Source: Bacteroidota bacterium
GTDB lineage: Bacteria; Bacteroidota; Bacteroidia; AKYH767-A; 2013-40CM-41-45
NCBI GenBank assembly: GCA_016711505.1
Contig: JADJSV010000007.1
Coordinates: 62,001 to 126,000, forward strand
DNA length: 64,000 nt
Direction of reading: 5' to 3'
In this document: in pieces, positions 15,860-26,619 of the stretch
Numbering within the stretch: position 1 is the first letter of the stretch
Layout of the letters: the number at the start of each line of letters is the position of its first letter
Notes under the pieces: generated by a model
What the model was told of the DNA's origin: nothing
The model's database searches: none
What the model saw: only the letters and a program-made list of their open reading frames with translations
Program-made: the position numbers and the translations under genes

Positions 15860-15936
15860 AAAGACAAAATATGCTGGGGAAATAAATTCACAGAAACAAA
15901 ACTTAAACAATGTTGTCGGAACTATGAAGAATGATA

Positions 15937-17195
15937 TTAATTTTCTGATGGATTCGCAATAATGTTTCCTGATTTAACAGGATTTTGTGTTTCAAATGGA
16001 ATTGAGATTATGAAGGTTGTTCCTTCATTCTCTTTACTGCGAACAGAAATATATCCCTTATGTGTTTCTACTATTTTTTTACATAAAGCCAATCCGATTC
16101 CATTTCCTTCGGTATTATTTTGATGAAGACGGGTAAACATTTTGAAGATCTGATCGGAATATTTCTGGTCGAAACCAATTCCATTGTCTTCAACATAAAT
16201 TCTATAGTATTTCTTATCTGATGAACCTTCTTCAAACTCGCTGTAAATCTTTATCTGGTGTTGCACATCATCTCGCCGGTATTTGATTGCATTATTTAAT
16301 AGGTTTTGAAATAATGTAGACATCAAAAGTTGATTTGAATAAATAGTGGGAAGTTTCCCTGTAATTATATTTATTGACACATTTGAATGTTCAGCATTTA
16401 TTTCTGTAAGAATATCTGTCAGCAATGAGTTCAGGTCAACTTCAACATAATTTTCCATATTATTAGCGATCTTGGAAAAGGTTAGAATGTCTTGAATCAG
16501 ATTCTGCATTTTTTCTGCCGAGTATTCTATCCTTTTTAGATATTTGGCTGCATCAACATCGAGTTTTTCTGAATAGTTAGTATTTAAACGATCAGCAAAG
16601 GTCCGGATTTTTCGCAAAGGTTCCTGTAAATCATGGGAAGCCATAAAAGCAAAACGATCAAGCTCTTTATTTGCAGTTTCCAGTTTCTCTATATATTGTA
16701 AAAGTTGTAAATTCAATCCTTGAATCTTTTCCTCCGATAATTTTCTTTCATTGATTTCAGATTCAAGATTCTTTGTAATTGCAATCATCTTTTGCTCCTG
16801 TGAAACCAGCTGCTGATTTTTTTTATAAAGTTCAATGAAGACTTTGACTTTGGCCCGTAGGTATTCAGGGTTAATTGGTTTATAAATGTAATCAACAGCA
16901 CCAACTTTGTATCCTTTGAAAATGTTTTCTTCGTTATAGTCGTGTGCCGTTATGAAAATAATCGGAATGTTTTTCAATTTCTGCCTTTCGTAAATTAATG
17001 AAGCGGTTTCAAAACCACTCATTTCAGGCATTTTGACATCCATCAATATCAATGCGAAATCAAATTCGGATAACAGAATCTTCAAAGCATTTCTTCCTGA
17101 GGTGGCTTTAATGATATCATAGTTATCTTTTCAAGAATGCTTTCAATTGACAATAAATTGTCTGCTCTGTCGTCTACTACCAGGATCTTCGTCAT
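15937..17195 (-). CDS. REC-histidine kinase (hybrid sensor, soluble), frameshifted
   Basis: This is read as one gene of about 419 residues. The ATG at 17195 gives a receiver start (KILVVDDRADNLLSIESIL), but the frame breaks at a T4 run (17128-17131). Adding one base restores DNYDIIKATSGRNALKILL and the REC active-site Asp (LILMDVKMP). After the receiver come a coiled coil, HisKA with SHDLQEPLRKI, and HATPase with NNAIKY, EDNGIGF and GNGIGLALCKK. There is no membrane segment. It follows the poly-HAMP kinase by 31 nt and is probably co-transcribed. The break may be a sequencing error; it is the first of three such cases. Confidence 0.8.
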
Positions 17196-17226
17196 TTATT
17201 GATATTAAGGAAGCTTTAATTGTTAT

Positions 17227-20200
17227 TTATTTATAAAACCATACCCGCATTAACGATAGAAGCTGGTCTATCTTTAATGGCTTTGTTATGTAATCTGAAG
17301 CTCCGGCATCGATACATTTCTGACGGTCTCCTTTCATGGCTTTAGCAGTAACGGCTATAATCGGAAGCAAGTTATTTTTGTGTTCTCTCCTGATTTTTTG
17401 AGTCGTTTCATAGCCGTCCATTTCCGGCATCATAATATCCATAAGGACCATTTCAATACCCGGGTTTTCTGAAAGAATATTTATTGCTTCTTGTCCACTC
17501 TCTGCTGTAATGACATTTATCTTGTATCTCTCGAAAACAGTTGTTAATGCAAATAGATTTCTTACATCATCATCTACAACAAGAATATTTTTATTGTTAA
17601 GTATATCGTCTTTCTTGCGCAGGTTTTCAATGATCTTCATTTTTTCAGGAGCAAGATGCTTAACATTGATGTGCAATTGCAGTACCGTTTCATCTAGCAA
17701 ATGTTCGAGTGAATTCACTCCTTTTAAGATAATTGAATTCGTTACGCGATTCAACAGACTTAATTCATTTTTATTGAAGTCTTTTGCGGAGTAAACAATT
17801 ACTGAAGTAAGTGCATCTTTTAATGTACTTACCTTGTTTATCATTTCTTCACCTTTTATATCCGGCAATGTGTAATCCAGAATAATACAATCGAAATTTT
17901 TCATAGAAATTTGCTTCAATGCTTTCTTGCCGTTATTAACGATTGTAACATTTATAAGATCATCTTTAAGGATCTTTGCAATCTGTGATGATTCAATATC
18001 ATTATCTTCAACAATGAGTACGTTTTTAATAGTGGCTTGATGATATTTTACAATATCGTTCACTAATGCATTTAACTTATCGTTGTCAAGTGGCTTTAAT
18101 AAAAAGTTTCGTGCACCACGTTTTAATGCAAGTACCCGATTCTCTTCTCCCGAAACTAAATGAATGGGGATATGCCTGTAGTTGATATCATTTCTTAACA
18201 AATCCAGAACTTTCCAGCCACTGGTATCAGGAAGTTTCACGTCCAGTGTAATTGCAATAGGTGAGTACTTGTTAATAAAATCAAATACTTCAATATAGCT
18301 GATGGCAATTATACCTTTCATTTTATGCTGATGGATCTTTTCAAGAAGAATTTTTCCAAATCTCAGGTCATCTTCAACAATCAGAACAACGAGGTCATGT
18401 GGCTGAATATTGTTTCTGTCATCGCCACTGTCATTGATCATTTCATTTACTATACTCATGTTGCTCTCAATTCCCTGTCCGGTGATCCGCATGGAGTTAA
18501 GCAGGTTGTCAATGTTCTGATTACTGTTTTGAAGATCCTCGTAAACTTTTAAATTTTCAGTTTGCTTGGACACAATTCCGGAAACATTTTCGGCCGGTAA
18601 AAACAAGGTGAACGTACTTCCTCTTCCGGATTCGCTTTCAAGTTCAATTGATCCGCCAAGAAGTTCCGCAAGACCACGACTGATAGACAATCCTAATCCT
18701 GTTCCACCATATTTCCGACTTGTAGATCCTTCTGCCTGCTGGAATGCTTCAAAAATGATATTTTGTTTTTCCATAGGAATGCCAATTCCTGTATCTGAAA
18801 TAGCAAAAGCAACAACCGATTTAGCATTGTCAAGAGTTGGATTAATTCCTGGTTTCCAGTTTTTGTTTGCTTTGTATATTTTCAGTTTAACTTCACCTTT
18901 TTCAGTGAATTTAAATGAATTGGACAACAGATTTTTCAGGATCTGGTTCAAACGTTGAAGATCTGTTTCCAGATTGGCAGGTAGATCTGTATCTGTTTCT
19001 ATATTAAAGAAAAGATGACGGGCTTCAGAGATCGGTTTAAATGTTGTTTCAACGAACGTTGCGATCTCATTAAATTTAACAGGTGAAATATTAGCTGTAA
19101 TAAATCCGGATTCAATTTTTGAGAGATCAAGAATATCATTGATCAACTGAATCAAATCGTCACCACAACTGTGGATAGTTTTTGCATAACGCATCTGTTT
19201 GTCGTTGAGGTTGCCTTCTGCATTTTCATAGAGCTGTTGAGCGAGAATCAATAAGCTGTTCAGAGGTGTTCTCAATTCATGTGACATGTTAGCAAGGAAC
19301 TCTGACTTATACTTTGATGTCAATGTTAATTGCTCTGCTTTTTCTTCAAGAGATTTTCTGGCTTCTTCAACTTCTTTATTTTTCGCTTCAACTTCATCTT
19401 TTTGTTTTACAAGGAGCAATGCTTTATCCTGTAATTCGTCATTTGTTCGTCTCAACTCTTCCTGCTGAACTTTTAATTCTCCGGCAAGTGATTGTGATTG
19501 CGCTAATAATTCTTCAGTTCTTGTATTTGTTTCAATTGTGTTCAATACAATTCCAATACTTTCTGTTAGCTGATCAAGTAATTCAAGATGTGTTCTGCTG
19601 AATCTGTCAAGCGTTGCAAGTTCAATTACCGCTTTTACATTGTTTTCAAATAGCACCGGTAGAATTATAAGATTGGTAGGCCTTGCTCTTCCTAAACCGG
19701 AACTGATCTTTATATAGTCTTGCGGTACATTGGAAAGTGTGATCCTTTCTTTCTCTAATGCACATTGACCAACCAATCCTTCTCCTATTGCAAATTCTTT
19801 TAGTAAACTCTTTTTATCCTTATAACCATAAGCAGATGATAATTTTAGTTTCGGACCTTCTGAATCTTCTGAAAGAATATAAAAAGCTCCGTAATGTGCA
19901 GTTACAACCTGTGCTAATTCGGAAAGAATCCGTTTTGTTACTGAGTTCAGGTCCCGCTGACCTTGTAACATCTGAGTGAATTTGGCAAGATTTGATTTCA
20001 GCCAATCCTGATCATGGTTTCGCAGAGTAGTTTCTTTTAAGTTAGCGATCATCTGATTGATCGTATCCTTCAAAGCTTCTACTTCACCTTTTGCTTCTAC
20101 GTTTATTGTTCTTGTCAAATCACCTTTGGTCACGGCAGAAGCAACTTCAGAAATCGATCTAACCTGAGTTGTTAAATTTTCTGCTAACTGATTAACGTTT

Positions 20201-23200
20201 TCTGTTAAGTTTTTCCAGATCCCGGATGCTCCTGGAACATTTGCCTGTCCACCTAACTTTCCTTCAACCCCAACCTCACGCGCAACAGTTGTTACCTGAT
20301 CGGCAAAGACGGCAAGTGTTTCAATCATCTCATTGATCGTATCGGTAAGCTGAGCAACCTCACCTTTTGCATTAATTGAAAGTTTCTGACGAAGATTTCC
20401 TGTTGCTACCGATGTTACAACTTTAGCAATACCTCGCACCTGACTCGTTAAATTAGATGCCATCATATTCACGGAATCGGTAAGATCTTTCCATGTACCT
20501 GCAACACCTTTTACTTCAGCTTGGCCTCCAAGTTTTCCTTCTGTACCTACCTCTCTGGCAACACGGGTAACTTCAAAAGCAAAACTATTCAACTGTTCAA
20601 CCATAGTATTGATCGTATTCTTCAAGTCAAGGATCTCACCTTTTACATCAATGGCAACTGTTTTTGAAAGGTCACCGCTGGCAACTGCTTTTGTTACCTG
20701 TGCAATATTTCTTACTTGTGCTGTCAGATTTCCTGTCATTTGATTCACGGAATCCGTAAGATCTTTCCATGTACCGGCAACTCCCGGAACAAAGGCTTGT
20801 CCGCCAAGTTTTCCATCAGTTCCAACTTCTCTTGCTACACGTGTTACCTCAGATGCAAAGGCCCGGAGCTGATCCACCATCGTATTGAGCGTTTCCTTTA
20901 ACTGAAGGATCTCTCCACGAACGTCAACAGTAATTTTTTTAGACATATCACCATTGGCAACAGAGATTGCTACCTCTGCAATATTTCTTACCTGTGCAGT
21001 AAGATTTCCGGCCATCTGATTTACAGAATCAGTAAGATCTTTCCATGTTCCTGCTACTCCCGGTACTGATGCTTGTCCGCCAAGTTTTCCATCGGTACCA
21101 ACTTCTCTTGCAACACGTGTTACTTCAGATGCAAATCCCCGTAACTGATCTACCATTGTATTGATCGTATTCTTTAACTCGAGAATTTCACCTTGTACAT
21201 TTACTCCGATCTTTCTTGACAAGTCACCATTTGCAACTGCAGTTGTTACCTCTGCAATATTCCGGACCTGTGAAGTGAGGTTACTCGCCATTTTATTAAC
21301 AGAGTCGGTAAGGTCTTTCCATGTACCACCAACACCGGGTACATCGGCTTGTCCACCTAGTTTTCCTTCAGATCCAACTTCACGTGCTACACGTGTTACT
21401 TCACTTCCAAAGGAATTCAACTGATCCACCATTGTATTGATGGTGTTCTTTAACTCCAGGATCTCACCTTTAACATCCACTGTGATCTTACGTGAGAGAT
21501 CACCTTTGGCAACGGCAGTAGTTACCTCTGCAATATTCCGTACTTGTGATGTAAGATTACTTGCCATCTGATTAACAGAATCTGTAAGATCTTTCCATAC
21601 TCCTCCAACAACTTCCACAGTTGCTTGTCCTCCGAGTTTTCCTTCTGATCCAACTTCCCTTGCCACACGTGTAACTTCTGAGGCAAATCCACGCAATTGA
21701 TCTACCATCGTATTAATTGTATTTTTCAATTCAAGGATCTCACCTTTTACATCGACACCAATTTTTCTTGAAAGGTCACCGTTTGCAACTGCAGTTGTTA
21801 CCTCGGCAATATTCCGTACCTGACCTGTCAGATTAGAGGCCATCTGATTTACGGAGTCAGTGAGATCTTTCCATGTACCACCAACCCCACTTACCTCAGC
21901 CTGTCCACCAAGTTTTCCTTCTGTACCTACTTCAAGAGCCACACGTGTTACTTCGGATGCAAATGAGTTCAACTGATCAACCATGGTGTTGATGGTTCTC
22001 TTTAGCTCAAGGATTTCACCTTTTACATCTACAGTAATTTTTCTGGATAAGTCTCCTTTAGCAACGGCAGTTGTTACCTCTGCAATATTTCTTACCTGTC
22101 CTGTAAGATTACTTGCCATCTGATTAACCGAATCAGTGAGGTCTTTCCATACACCACCAACACCAACAACTGTTGCTTGTCCTCCGAGTTTTCCTTCTGA
22201 ACCAACTTCCTTTGCAACACGTGTTACTTCTGATGCAAAAGAATTCAATTGATCAACCATTGTGTTGATCGTATTTTTTAATTCAAGAATTTCTCCCCGG
22301 ACATCCACAGTAATTTTTTTCGACAGATCCCCTTTTGCAAGTCCTGTTGTTACCTCTGCAATATTCCGAACTTGTCCGGTCAGGTTACTCGCCATTTGGT
22401 TCACAGAGTCGGTAAGATCTTTCCATACACCACCGACACCTTGCACAGCTGCTTGTCCACCAAGTTTTCCTTCTGAACCAACTTCTCTTGCAACACGCGT
22501 TACTTCTGATCCGAACGAGTTCAATTGATCAACCATTGTATTGATTGTGTTTTTCAACTCGAGGATCTCTCCACGAACATCAACGGTGATTTTCTTTGAA
22601 AGGTCACCTTTGGCAACTGCTGTTGTTACTTCAGCAATATTTCGCACCTGACCTGTAAGATTGCTCGCCATCTGATTCACAGAATCAGTCAGATCTTTCC
22701 ATACACCACCAACTCCTTTAACACGTGCTTGTCCTCCAAGTTTTCCTTCTGAACCTACTTCACGGGCAACACGTGTTACCTCAGCAGAGAATGAATTCAT
22801 TTGATCCACCATCGTATTGATGGTGATCTTTAGTTCAAGAATCTCTCCTTTCACATCAACGGTTATCTGGCGTGAAAGATCTCCTTTAGCAACTGCTGTT
22901 GTTACTTCAGCAATGTTCCGGACCTGTCCTGTAAGGTTACTTGCCATTTGATTTACAGAATCGGTAAGATCTTTCCATGTACCGGCAACACCTTTTACTT
23001 GTGCCTGTCCTCCGAGTTTACCTTCTGTACCTACTTCCAATGCAACACGCGTAACTTCTGATGAAAATGAGTTCAGCTGATCCACCATGGTATTGATGGT
23101 GTTTTTTAATTCAAGGATCTCGCCCTTTACATCTACTGTGATCTTTCTTGACAAATCACCTTTTGCCACAGCAGTTGTTACTTCGGCAATATTTCTTACT

Positions 23201-23933
23201 TGTGCAGTAAGGTTACTTCCCATTTGATTCACAGAATCAGTAAGATCTTTCCATACACCTGCAACACCTTTAACTTTGGCTTGTCCCCCTAACTTTCCCT
23301 CTGAACCAACTTCTCTTGCCACACGGGTTACTTCCATGGAAAACAAATTCAATTGCTTTACCATGTCATTTACTTCTTTAGAGATCCGTGCAAACTCTCC
23401 TTGCAAAACGTGATCACCGATTTCCAGTGGCATCTGTTGTGTCAGATTTCCTTAGCTACTGAACCGATCACATGGGCAATTTCAATTGTGGGATCCACAA
23501 GATCTGATATAAGCAGATTCAGTGAATCAACTCCTACCCGCCATGAGCCTTTTGCTTCCGGAAGATCAATTCGCTGTGTAAGTTTTCCTTGTTTCCCAAT
23601 TGTATTTCTTGCTATTGTAAACTCTTGCATCATTTTATCGTTCAGAGAAATGATGTCGTTCATTGTATCACAGATTTTCCCATTGATACCATACTGATCA
23701 ATTGGCATCCTTACATTAAAATTTCCATTCTTGATCTCAAGAAGTACGTTCAGTAATTCCTTACTCGAGAGTGTATCCGATTCATTGTGGACAAAGCTTA
23801 TCTGATCAATTTCAGATTTTAATTTGCTTTTGTTTTTTACCCGGGGTGCATCTTCTATGATGCTAAGTTGATTTTCAGACTGACCATTTGGTACAGAATC
23901 TGAACTTTTACCATTTGATTTTTTAGTGCTCAT
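17227..23933 (-). CDS. Giant poly-HAMP hybrid histidine kinase, frameshifted
   Basis: This is one reading frame of about 2235 residues interrupted by a single missing base at 23450-23451 (CC where CCC restores VAKGNLTQQMPLEIGD). The N-terminus (1-60) is polar with no membrane helix. About 1250 residues of tandem HAMP pairs follow: twelve full 92-residue units plus a divergent N-terminal one. After these come GAF (about 1340-1490), a coiled coil, HisKA (NMSHELRTPL), HATPase (SNSFKFTEKG, SDTGIGIP, GGTGLGLSISRG) and three receivers (DVKLPDTSG, DYTLPDIKG, DIMMPEMDG). The architecture parallels fungal group III osmosensor kinases (Nik1/Os-1), but with more HAMP units. It is probably cytosolic and acts on osmotic or envelope cues by analogy. 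Confidence 0.88.
20140..23430 (-). repeat. Tandem 276-bp coding repeat (HAMP pairs), 12 units
   Basis: Each 92-residue unit reads LTDSVNQMASNLT...VRNIAEVTTAVAKGDLS...GEILELKNTINTMVDQL...EVTRVAREVGSEGKLGGQA...GxWKD. The block LTDSVNQM recurs about every 276 bp from 23220 down to 20185. Protein identity is very high, but third codon positions differ freely, so selection and not recent duplication seems to maintain the repeats. The units nearest GAF are the most diverged. Confidence 0.92.
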
Positions 23934-24137
23934 GGGGTTGTGATTGAGAAGTTCCTGCTAGAAGAATTAATTCTCTGAATGATAGTATTTCCTATAAAGA
24001 AAGTAGTTGATTTATTTAATTCAAAACGAAAGACAGGAGTAAATTAAAAATTGTATAAATAATTTCTCAAAAACTAAAAATAATTTTAAAAATTGAATTG
24101 GCTCAATTTTTGGGCGAACTAAAAAACCGCAAAAAAT

Positions 24138-24174
24138 CAGGATTGACAATTCCACCACTGAAATGTCAATCCTG
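24138..24174 (-). terminator. Intrinsic terminator (minus strand)
   Basis: An 11-bp perfect stem CAGGATTGACA / TGTCAATCCTG with a 15-nt loop. On the minus strand it is followed by ATTTTTTG. It ends the 25047-24198 unit. Confidence 0.75.
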
Positions 24175-24197
24175 AATAATAAATGGGAAAAACTAAA

Positions 24198-24377
24198 TTA
24201 AGAGATTCGATTTATATGAATATCCATTTTCTCTTCGTCGTATTTTAATTTGAAATATTTCTGACGAATTTCTAAAATTTTTTCTTCCAGAAAGTTTATC
24301 CTGCGAGTTTGATTGATAATCAATTTATTTTTTTCATCCAGGACATCTTTCAGATCTTTGTCTGCTAATTTTTTCAT
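24198..24377 (-). CDS. Small coiled-coil protein (59 aa)
   Basis: ATG at 24377, stop at 24198. The 59-residue product is a single charged heptad helix (DLKDVLDEKNKLIINQ, then RINFLEEKILEIRQKYFKLK), with no signal or membrane segment. It starts 35 nt after the stop of 24413..24751 and ends just before a strong minus-strand terminator, so it is the last gene of a three-gene unit. The function is unknown; it may oligomerise or bind a partner. Confidence 0.6.
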   Translation of the reverse strand: MKKLADKDLKDVLDEKNKLIINQTRRINFLEEKILEIRQKYFKLKYDEEKMDIHINRIS

Positions 24378-24412
24378 TGGATTATCGTTTATAAATGGAT
24401 TAGTTGATTTCG

Positions 24413-24751
24413 TTAAAGGAGAATGATAAGAATGATGATGATCACTAACAAAGTAGCTGAAATGTATACACCCCCACCAAGTTCTTTCAATTCTTTCTTA
24501 ATTCCTGTCACTTCTTTTTTTAATTGTGATCTCTCTTCTCTGTTTAATTCCTTTTTATTCAAAGAAGCAATTTCATGGATTCTGCTTATCAGCGCTTCTG
24601 CGTGAGCTTTTTCTGTTTTAGCGGATTCTCCTGATTTCAAATCAGTGGAACTGCTGATTCCGGATGCAAATGAAAAGCCGGACGAAAGAGTCATCGCTAT
24701 AATTAGTAGCGTAGCCGACAATTGGGATTTAATTTTTTTTAGATTAAGCAT
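24413..24751 (-). CDS. Exported small coiled-coil protein with C-terminal membrane helix
   Basis: This 112-residue protein has a signal peptide (ending near FSFASG, residue 30), a helical segment (AHAEALISRIHEIASLNKKE, then SQLKKEVTGIKKELKELGG) and a hydrophobic C-terminal helix (about residues 97-112) anchoring it in the inner membrane. I recall this layout in a small Bacteroidota family with no known function. It lies 11 nt downstream of the disordered protein gene 24763..25047. Confidence 0.7.
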   Translation of the reverse strand: MLNLKKIKSQLSATLLIIAMTLSSGFSFASGISSSTDLKSGESAKTEKAHAEALISRIHEIASLNKKELNREERSQLKKEVTGIKKELKELGGGVYISATLLVIIIILIILL

Positions 24752-24762
24752 AAGTGGTATTT

Positions 24763-25047
24763 TTAAATTGTTGGATTTGATTGTTGTGTTATGTTGTTTC
24801 CGCCCTGTGCCGGTGTTCCGGGAGTAGATGGTATAGTAGGGCCTGGATTTGGTGGAGGTTCGGGACTAGGATCCTGTTGTGGGATGTGAGTGGGATCAAC
24901 TTTATCCGGATTGTTTGTATCCGGTGCTATTCGTGTCGGATCCACTTTTGAAGGATCATTCGTACGAGGATCAATTCTCGTAGGATCGTTTTTTGATGGA
25001 TCATTCGGAACATTTTTTCCCGGGTCCTGATTTTTATTTGTTGTCAT
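24763..25047 (-). CDS. Disordered Asn/Asp/Pro repeat protein
   Basis: The 94-residue product is built of three 15-residue repeats (NDPSKNDPTRIDPRT, NDPSKVDPTRIAPDT, NNPDKVDPTHIPQQD) followed by a Pro/Gly-rich tail. No signal peptide, hydrophobic core or cysteine is present, so it should be disordered. The sigma-54-like element at 25115-25129 is the only promoter signal I see for the unit. Other disordered proteins at 2055, 14783 and 40882 have the same promoter type. Confidence 0.65.
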   Translation of the reverse strand: MTTNKNQDPGKNVPNDPSKNDPTRIDPRTNDPSKVDPTRIAPDTNNPDKVDPTHIPQQDPSPEPPPNPGPTIPSTPGTPAQGGNNITQQSNPTI

Positions 25048-25114
25048 AATTGGTTATTTAACTTACTCTGTTTTTTTTAAAAGCAGAATTTCATTTTGTT
25101 AATATTCTGATAAG

Positions 25115-25129
25115 AAAAAATGTATGCCA
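25115..25129 (-). promoter_or_regulatory. Putative sigma-54-type promoter (TGGCAT-N5-TTTT)
   Basis: On the minus strand: TGGCAT, ACATT, TTTT. It lies 68 nt before the ATG at 25047, with predicted +1 near 25103. Confidence 0.55.
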
Positions 25130-25247
25130 TTTTAATTAAACCTCTTTTTTGCTTTTAAATGAAGATTTATTTTGAACAGAAGGAAGGTGATCAGTTAGTA
25201 TCAGTTTAGAATAAAATGAATTATAGAATAACAAAATTTCTTTACAC

Positions 25248-25276
25248 TGATTTATTGGATTAATGGATAACCGGGT
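25248..25276. repeat. Copy of the dispersed GGATTTATTGGATTAATGG family
   Basis: GATTTATTGGATTAATGGA, then ACCGGG. It closely matches 37736-37755 and, in reverse, 1-24. It is intergenic, between divergent promoters. Confidence 0.45.
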
Positions 25277-25317
25277 TTTAGCTGAATTGAGAAAAATTGC
25301 GAATTGATCCGGAATGC

Positions 25318-25332
25318 TGGCATAGAAATTTA
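25318..25332 (+). promoter_or_regulatory. Putative sigma-54-type promoter (TGGCAT-N5-TTTA)
   Basis: TGGCAT, AGAAA, TTTA. Predicted +1 is about 25344, 13 nt before the ATG at 25357. Its position rules out an earlier start for the YtxH gene. Confidence 0.6.
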
Positions 25333-25356
25333 TTTATTATAGGAAAACTAAATAAA

Positions 25357-25647
25357 ATGGCAGATAATAAAAAACTATTAGGCGCACTTATATTAGGTGC
25401 AGCCGCCGGAGCTACTCTAGGAGTTCTGTTTGCTCCCGATAAAGGAAGCAATACACGCAAAAAAATCTCAAGTAAAACTGATGATCTGATCAGTCAACTT
25501 TCTTCAAAAATCAAAGAAGGTAAAGAAACACTTTCTGATCTTGAAGCTAAAGCTGAACAAAAAGTTGATAAGATGAAAAGTAAGGCGAGCAATATGATGG
25601 GTGAAGAAGAAAACCAAAGCCGTCATACTAAAAATGCACATTCTTAA
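25357..25647 (+). CDS. YtxH-domain protein
   Basis: This 96-residue protein has an N-terminal glycine/alanine-rich membrane segment (LGALILGAAAGATLGVLFAP, residues 6-25), the classic YtxH start, then DKGSNTRKKI and a charged coiled coil to the end. It is an inner-membrane-anchored protein of a family induced by envelope and general stress. The start was chosen because an upstream in-frame extension would contain the promoter. It leads an operon with 25659 and 25996. Confidence 0.85.
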   Translation: MADNKKLLGALILGAAAGATLGVLFAPDKGSNTRKKISSKTDDLISQLSSKIKEGKETLSDLEAKAEQKVDKMKSKASNMMGEEENQSRHTKNAHS

Positions 25648-25658
25648 TTTATCTTATC

Positions 25659-26009
25659 ATGATTGAAGAAAATTCAAAACTTGATGTTTTCGTTCAGCGT
25701 GTAAAAGAATACGCAGATGAAAGAGTGAAACTCTATATTCTTGATCTCAAGGATAAAGCTGTGACACTCATTTCATCTGCTGCTTTACTGTTGATTTCAG
25801 CTATACTTGGAGTATTTTCTCTATTCTTCTTATTCGTTGCTTTGGCAAAATACATCAGTACTTATTACAATCAACCGTCGCTTGGTTATCTGGTAGTCGG
25901 ATTGTTCTTTGTATTACTGGTTATTCTGGCATTCGTTAACAGAGTAAGCTGGATTCAGACACCTATTTCAAATGCAATCATTAAACAAATTCACGATGAC
26001 GAAGACTAA
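25659..26009 (+). CDS. Holin-X/DUF1469-type membrane protein
   Basis: The 116-residue protein has an N-terminal amphipathic helix (VFVQRVKEYADERVKLYILD) followed by two membrane helices (about residues 38-65 and 76-96). This fits the 'phage holin family' (PF07332-like) proteins that commonly travel with YtxH in stress operons. Despite the label, nothing nearby is phage. It lies 11 nt after ytxH. The role is probably inner-membrane or envelope maintenance. Confidence 0.8.
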   Translation: MIEENSKLDVFVQRVKEYADERVKLYILDLKDKAVTLISSAALLLISAILGVFSLFFLFVALAKYISTYYNQPSLGYLVVGLFFVLLVILAFVNRVSWIQTPISNAIIKQIHDDED

Positions 26010-26433
26010 CATAAGTACTCTGAAAGAACTAAGGGAACAACGGAAGTTGACATCCTTAAGATTGAAATCAGCAGAGGAGAATCTGGCTGAAAGTTTCAGG
26101 GATCTTAAAGAAGACTTGAGACCAGTTACTTCGGTGGTAAATACAGTTGCAAACTTGTTTCACAAAGATCAGCAAGAAAATCTTCTAACTAAAGGAGTGG
26201 GATTCGCTTTGGATGGAATTCTGAAAAAGGGAATTTTCAGAAATTCGGGTTTAATAACTAAATATGGTTTATCCTTCTTAGCAACTACTCTTGCAAAAAA
26301 TTATGTTTCAAAGAACTCCGGTTCTATATTGGATTGGGTAGGTTCTATGTTTCACAAAAAAGGTAATAATCATTCATCGAATGGTCGTGCATATGATGCA
26401 TCAACTGCGCATTCCGACAGAGACATTTATTAA
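25996..26433 (+). CDS. Third protein of the YtxH/holin-X operon
   Basis: A soluble or peripheral protein of about 145 residues: a charged N-terminal helix (LKELREQRKLTSLRLKSAEE, then ESFRDLKEDL), a moderately hydrophobic middle (about residues 65-105), and a polar tail with HKKGNNHSSNG. I chose the ATG at 25996, overlapping the holin-X gene by 14 nt; an ATG at 25972 is also possible. No named domain is recognised. Tight coupling implies work with the two membrane proteins upstream. Confidence 0.7.
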   Translation: MTKTNISTLKELREQRKLTSLRLKSAEENLAESFRDLKEDLRPVTSVVNTVANLFHKDQQENLLTKGVGFALDGILKKGIFRNSGLITKYGLSFLATTLAKNYVSKNSGSILDWVGSMFHKKGNNHSSNGRAYDASTAHSDRDIY

Positions 26434-26454
26434 TTCATTCAGGGATACTTTATT

Positions 26455-26502
26455 AAATGGGGCATTTTAGTTAAACGTGTATAACTAATGTCCCATTTTT
26501 TT
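26455..26502 (+). terminator. Intrinsic terminator
   Basis: A long stem AAATGGGGCATT...AGTTA / TAACTAATGTCCCATTT with a small bulge, followed by a T-run. It closes the YtxH operon. Confidence 0.75.
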
Positions 26503-26619
26503 ATTTACCTCTCGTTGTGTTTTCCATATTATTTTTAGCAAACATCTCTAAAACAAGCAAATACGATTTAAGACGATTTTTGGAAAGATTATTGGCAATA
26601 ATTAGGAAAACGAACCACT

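Noticed and set aside
20140..23430. Recent unequal-crossing array or assembly artefact in the HAMP region
   Set aside because: Units differ at many synonymous sites, so they are individually distinguishable.
15937..23933. Four separate genes instead of two
   Set aside because: Single homopolymer corrections restore complete receiver and HAMP domains with multiple-of-three lengths, so two genes are simpler.
25297..25356. Earlier in-frame start for the YtxH protein
   Set aside because: The extension contains the promoter element, and the YtxH family normally starts at the glycine-rich membrane segment.
25659..26009. Phage holin and prophage remnant
   Set aside because: The family name is historical; no phage structural, integrase or lysis genes are nearby, and linkage to YtxH is a known stress-operon arrangement.
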